DNA from: Paludibacteraceae bacterium
Lineage (GTDB): Bacteria > Bacteroidota > Bacteroidia > Bacteroidales > Paludibacteraceae
Assembly: GCA_016937795.1 (NCBI GenBank)
Contig: JAFGVV010000027.1
Span: 124,001 to 188,000 of the forward strand
DNA: 64,000 bases
Direction: 5' to 3'
Shown: piece by piece, positions 62,738 through 64,000 of the stretch
How positions within the stretch are numbered: position 1 is the first letter of the stretch
How the letters are laid out: the number at the start of each line of letters is the position of its first letter
Notes under the pieces: model-generated
What the model saw: the letters and a program-made list of their open reading frames with translations, nothing else
The model's database searches: none
What the model was told of the DNA's origin: nothing
Program-made: the position numbers and the translations under genes

Positions 62738-64000
62738 TCACTTGAATTTTTCTTCGAGCATTTTAATAAAATATCCACCTACAACCGAGCGGGCGCGGAA
62801 TCCGCGGTGATAGGGTTTATCGGTAAATACCCAATCGGACATTGGAATACGATCTTCGGTTTCGTGCATAAACAAATGCACAGGGTCGATGAATTTTTCG
62901 AATGTAGCTTTGTCGTCGGCCAGAGTTGCAGTCCAGATAATCCAGTCGGTTTTAGTGTAAGTTTCTCTGTTGTCGAGCGGCAAACCGTATTTGTTTTGTT
63001 TTGTCAGATAGTACTGAATTTCATTTTGTGCCACTTCGTCGGGGAAAATTCCAAAATCGAGCAGTTTGTCCCATACGAGATTGTATTTCTGACTCCATGT
63101 GCCTGGTTGATCGAAAGTGAGTCGGTAATGATCGCCATCATTAGCCATTTTTACCCATTCCTGAGCCATGCGGCGTGCTTCGGCTGTATATTTATCGGCA
63201 ATATCTTTTTTGCCGGCGATTTTAGCCATATAACCATACGAAGCTACGCCCAGAATGGCTTTTACCGAAAGATTGGTATTGTGAGCAAAGTGACCAGCAA
63301 AGTCGTCGGTGCAAAGCTGATTCTCAGGGTCGAGACCTTTTTCCACCAGATAATCGGTCCAGGTGGTAAGTACATCCCAATGTTTTTCAGCATAAGTGGC
63401 ATTTCCTTCCAGCTTGGTAATTGCTGCTGTGAGAATAAGCATGTTACCCGATTCTTCCACAGGCATGTCGCCACCGTAAGTCTGACCATTTGCCAATGGA
63501 TAAGTTCCAATGTCGTGAGCTGCAAAGGGTTTTGTCCATTTTCCACTTTCGCTATAGTAGAATATAAAGTTCAGCAAACCTTTGGCCAATTCGGGATTGT
63601 AATAGAGAAACATTGGTGCCGAAGGATATGTTACATCCACAGTTCCAATCGATCCGTTACTGTTGTTTTCTTTCGAGAGCCACATCAATTCGCCCTGTGG
63701 CGATTGCACGAGTTTGTGGGCTGTAATTGCCTGACGATAAGCCAAAGCGCAAAGTTCTGCATATTTTTTACCACCTGCCTTTGTGGCTGTTTGCATAAGT
63801 TTTTTGTCGAATTTGGCGCTTGCAACCATTAGTTCTTCGTATTCTTTATTGGCTTTTTTCAGTTGCGATTCGATGGTTTCGTTATTGTCGCGATTCCAGT
63901 ATGGACGGAGATTTTCGCCAAAGTATTGAATAGAATAAATGTCGTCATAGGCAATCATTATTTTGCCAGTGGTTTCTTTTGTTTTGCCTAAACTCTGAAC
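62738..64000 (-). CDS. DUF4965/DUF1793 (GtaA glutaminase-like) protein, C-terminal part
   Basis: 421 codons are inside the window; the frame stays open to the right edge, so the start lies beyond 64000. An internal ATG at 63958 is not the start, because the 14 codons before it (VQSLGKTKETTGKI) align with the paralogue. Blocks CALAYRQAITAHKLVQ, DVTYPSAPMFLYYNPE, GGDMPVEESGNMLILTAAIT, NQLCTDDFAGHFAHNTNLSV and RARSVVGGYFIKMLEEKF run nearly parallel to the protein at 25482-27989. Whether it carries the same inserted beta-sandwich cannot be seen. As for its paralogue, the biochemical activity in glycan loci is uncertain. Confidence 0.82.
   Translation of the reverse strand, partial: VQSLGKTKETTGKIMIAYDDIYSIQYFGENLRPYWNRDNNETIESQLKKANKEYEELMVASAKFDKKLMQTATKAGGKKYAELCALAYRQAITAHKLVQSPQGELMWLSKENNSNGSIGTVDVTYPSAPMFLYYNPELAKGLLNFIFYYSESGKWTKPFAAHDIGTYPLANGQTYGGDMPVEESGNMLILTAAITKLEGNATYAEKHWDVLTTWTDYLVEKGLDPENQLCTDDFAGHFAHNTNLSVKAILGVASYGYMAKIAGKKDIADKYTAEARRMAQEWVKMANDGDHYRLTFDQPGTWSQKYNLVWDKLLDFGIFPDEVAQNEIQYYLTKQNKYGLPLDNRETYTKTDWIIWTATLADDKATFEKFIDPVHLFMHETEDRIPMSDWVFTDKPYHRGFRARSVVGGYFIKMLEEKFK

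Noticed and set aside
62807..63832. 341-codon plus-strand frame opposite the partial DUF4965 gene
   Set aside because: Antisense shadow in the same relative frame as the one opposite the paralogue; the parallel comes from the paralogous sense genes.
1..64000. CRISPR arrays, tRNA/rRNA genes, transposases, phage or conjugation genes
   Set aside because: Looked for in all parts; no repeat-spacer pattern, cloverleaf, or integrase/transposase motif was found.

Overview
The window comes from a member of the Bacteroidota, most likely Bacteroidales-like; genus not resolvable. Supporting features are SusC/SusD pairs, a hybrid two-component sensor, C-terminal type IX secretion (T9SS) sorting domains, promoters of the TTTG / TAnnTTTG type instead of E. 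coli-like boxes, and AT-rich intergenic DNA. No rRNA, tRNA, CRISPR array or insertion sequence was recognised.

Region 1 (1-10.4 kb, minus strand) is mostly housekeeping: the start of mnmE, a hexapeptide-repeat acyltransferase and a nucleoside phosphorylase form a tight operon, followed by a truncated haemoglobin, a large secreted GH2 beta-galactosidase with a discoidin-like tail, a YbdG-type mechanosensitive channel, TatC, and a COG2509-type FAD oxidoreductase. Region 2 (10.5-14.7 kb) is a signalling module: an ECF sigma factor, a membrane anti-sigma-like protein with carboxypeptidase-regulatory and TonB-like domains, and a divergent secreted vWA protein carrying the same SusC-like motif.

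Region 3 (14.8-29.1 kb) is a glycan-degradation cluster: a GH78 alpha-L-rhamnosidase with inserted lectin-like modules, an AraC regulator, two tandem GH92 alpha-mannosidases, a DUF4965/GtaA-type protein, and a GH43-like lipoprotein that appears to lack two of its three catalytic acids. Region 4 (29.6-52.7 kb, plus strand) is a polysaccharide utilisation locus with two complete SusC/SusD pairs interleaved with three multi-domain fasciclin (FAS1) lipoproteins. A triple-repeat lectin-like T9SS protein comes first, and a GH43 arabinanase-like enzyme plus an FG-GAP propeller protein come last. Region 5 (52.8-64.0 kb, minus strand) converges on it: the hybrid two-component regulator, a GH127 beta-L-arabinofuranosidase, a second GH2 enzyme, and a second DUF4965 paralogue cut by the window edge.

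Inferred joint function: the FAS1 lipoproteins, SusD proteins and T9SS lectin-like proteins bind a complex plant glycan at the cell surface. GH43, GH127, GH78, GH2 and GH92 enzymes strip arabinose, rhamnose, galactose/glucuronate-type and mannose residues. Two SusC channels import the products, and the hybrid sensor at 52.8-56.8 kb and the AraC protein at 19.7 kb control expression. The enzyme mix fits pectin side chains or arabinose-rich glycoproteins, but the substrate is inference. The least ordinary features are the double SusCD/FAS1 architecture, the apparently degenerate GH43, and the shuffling of accessory domains between neighbouring enzymes.
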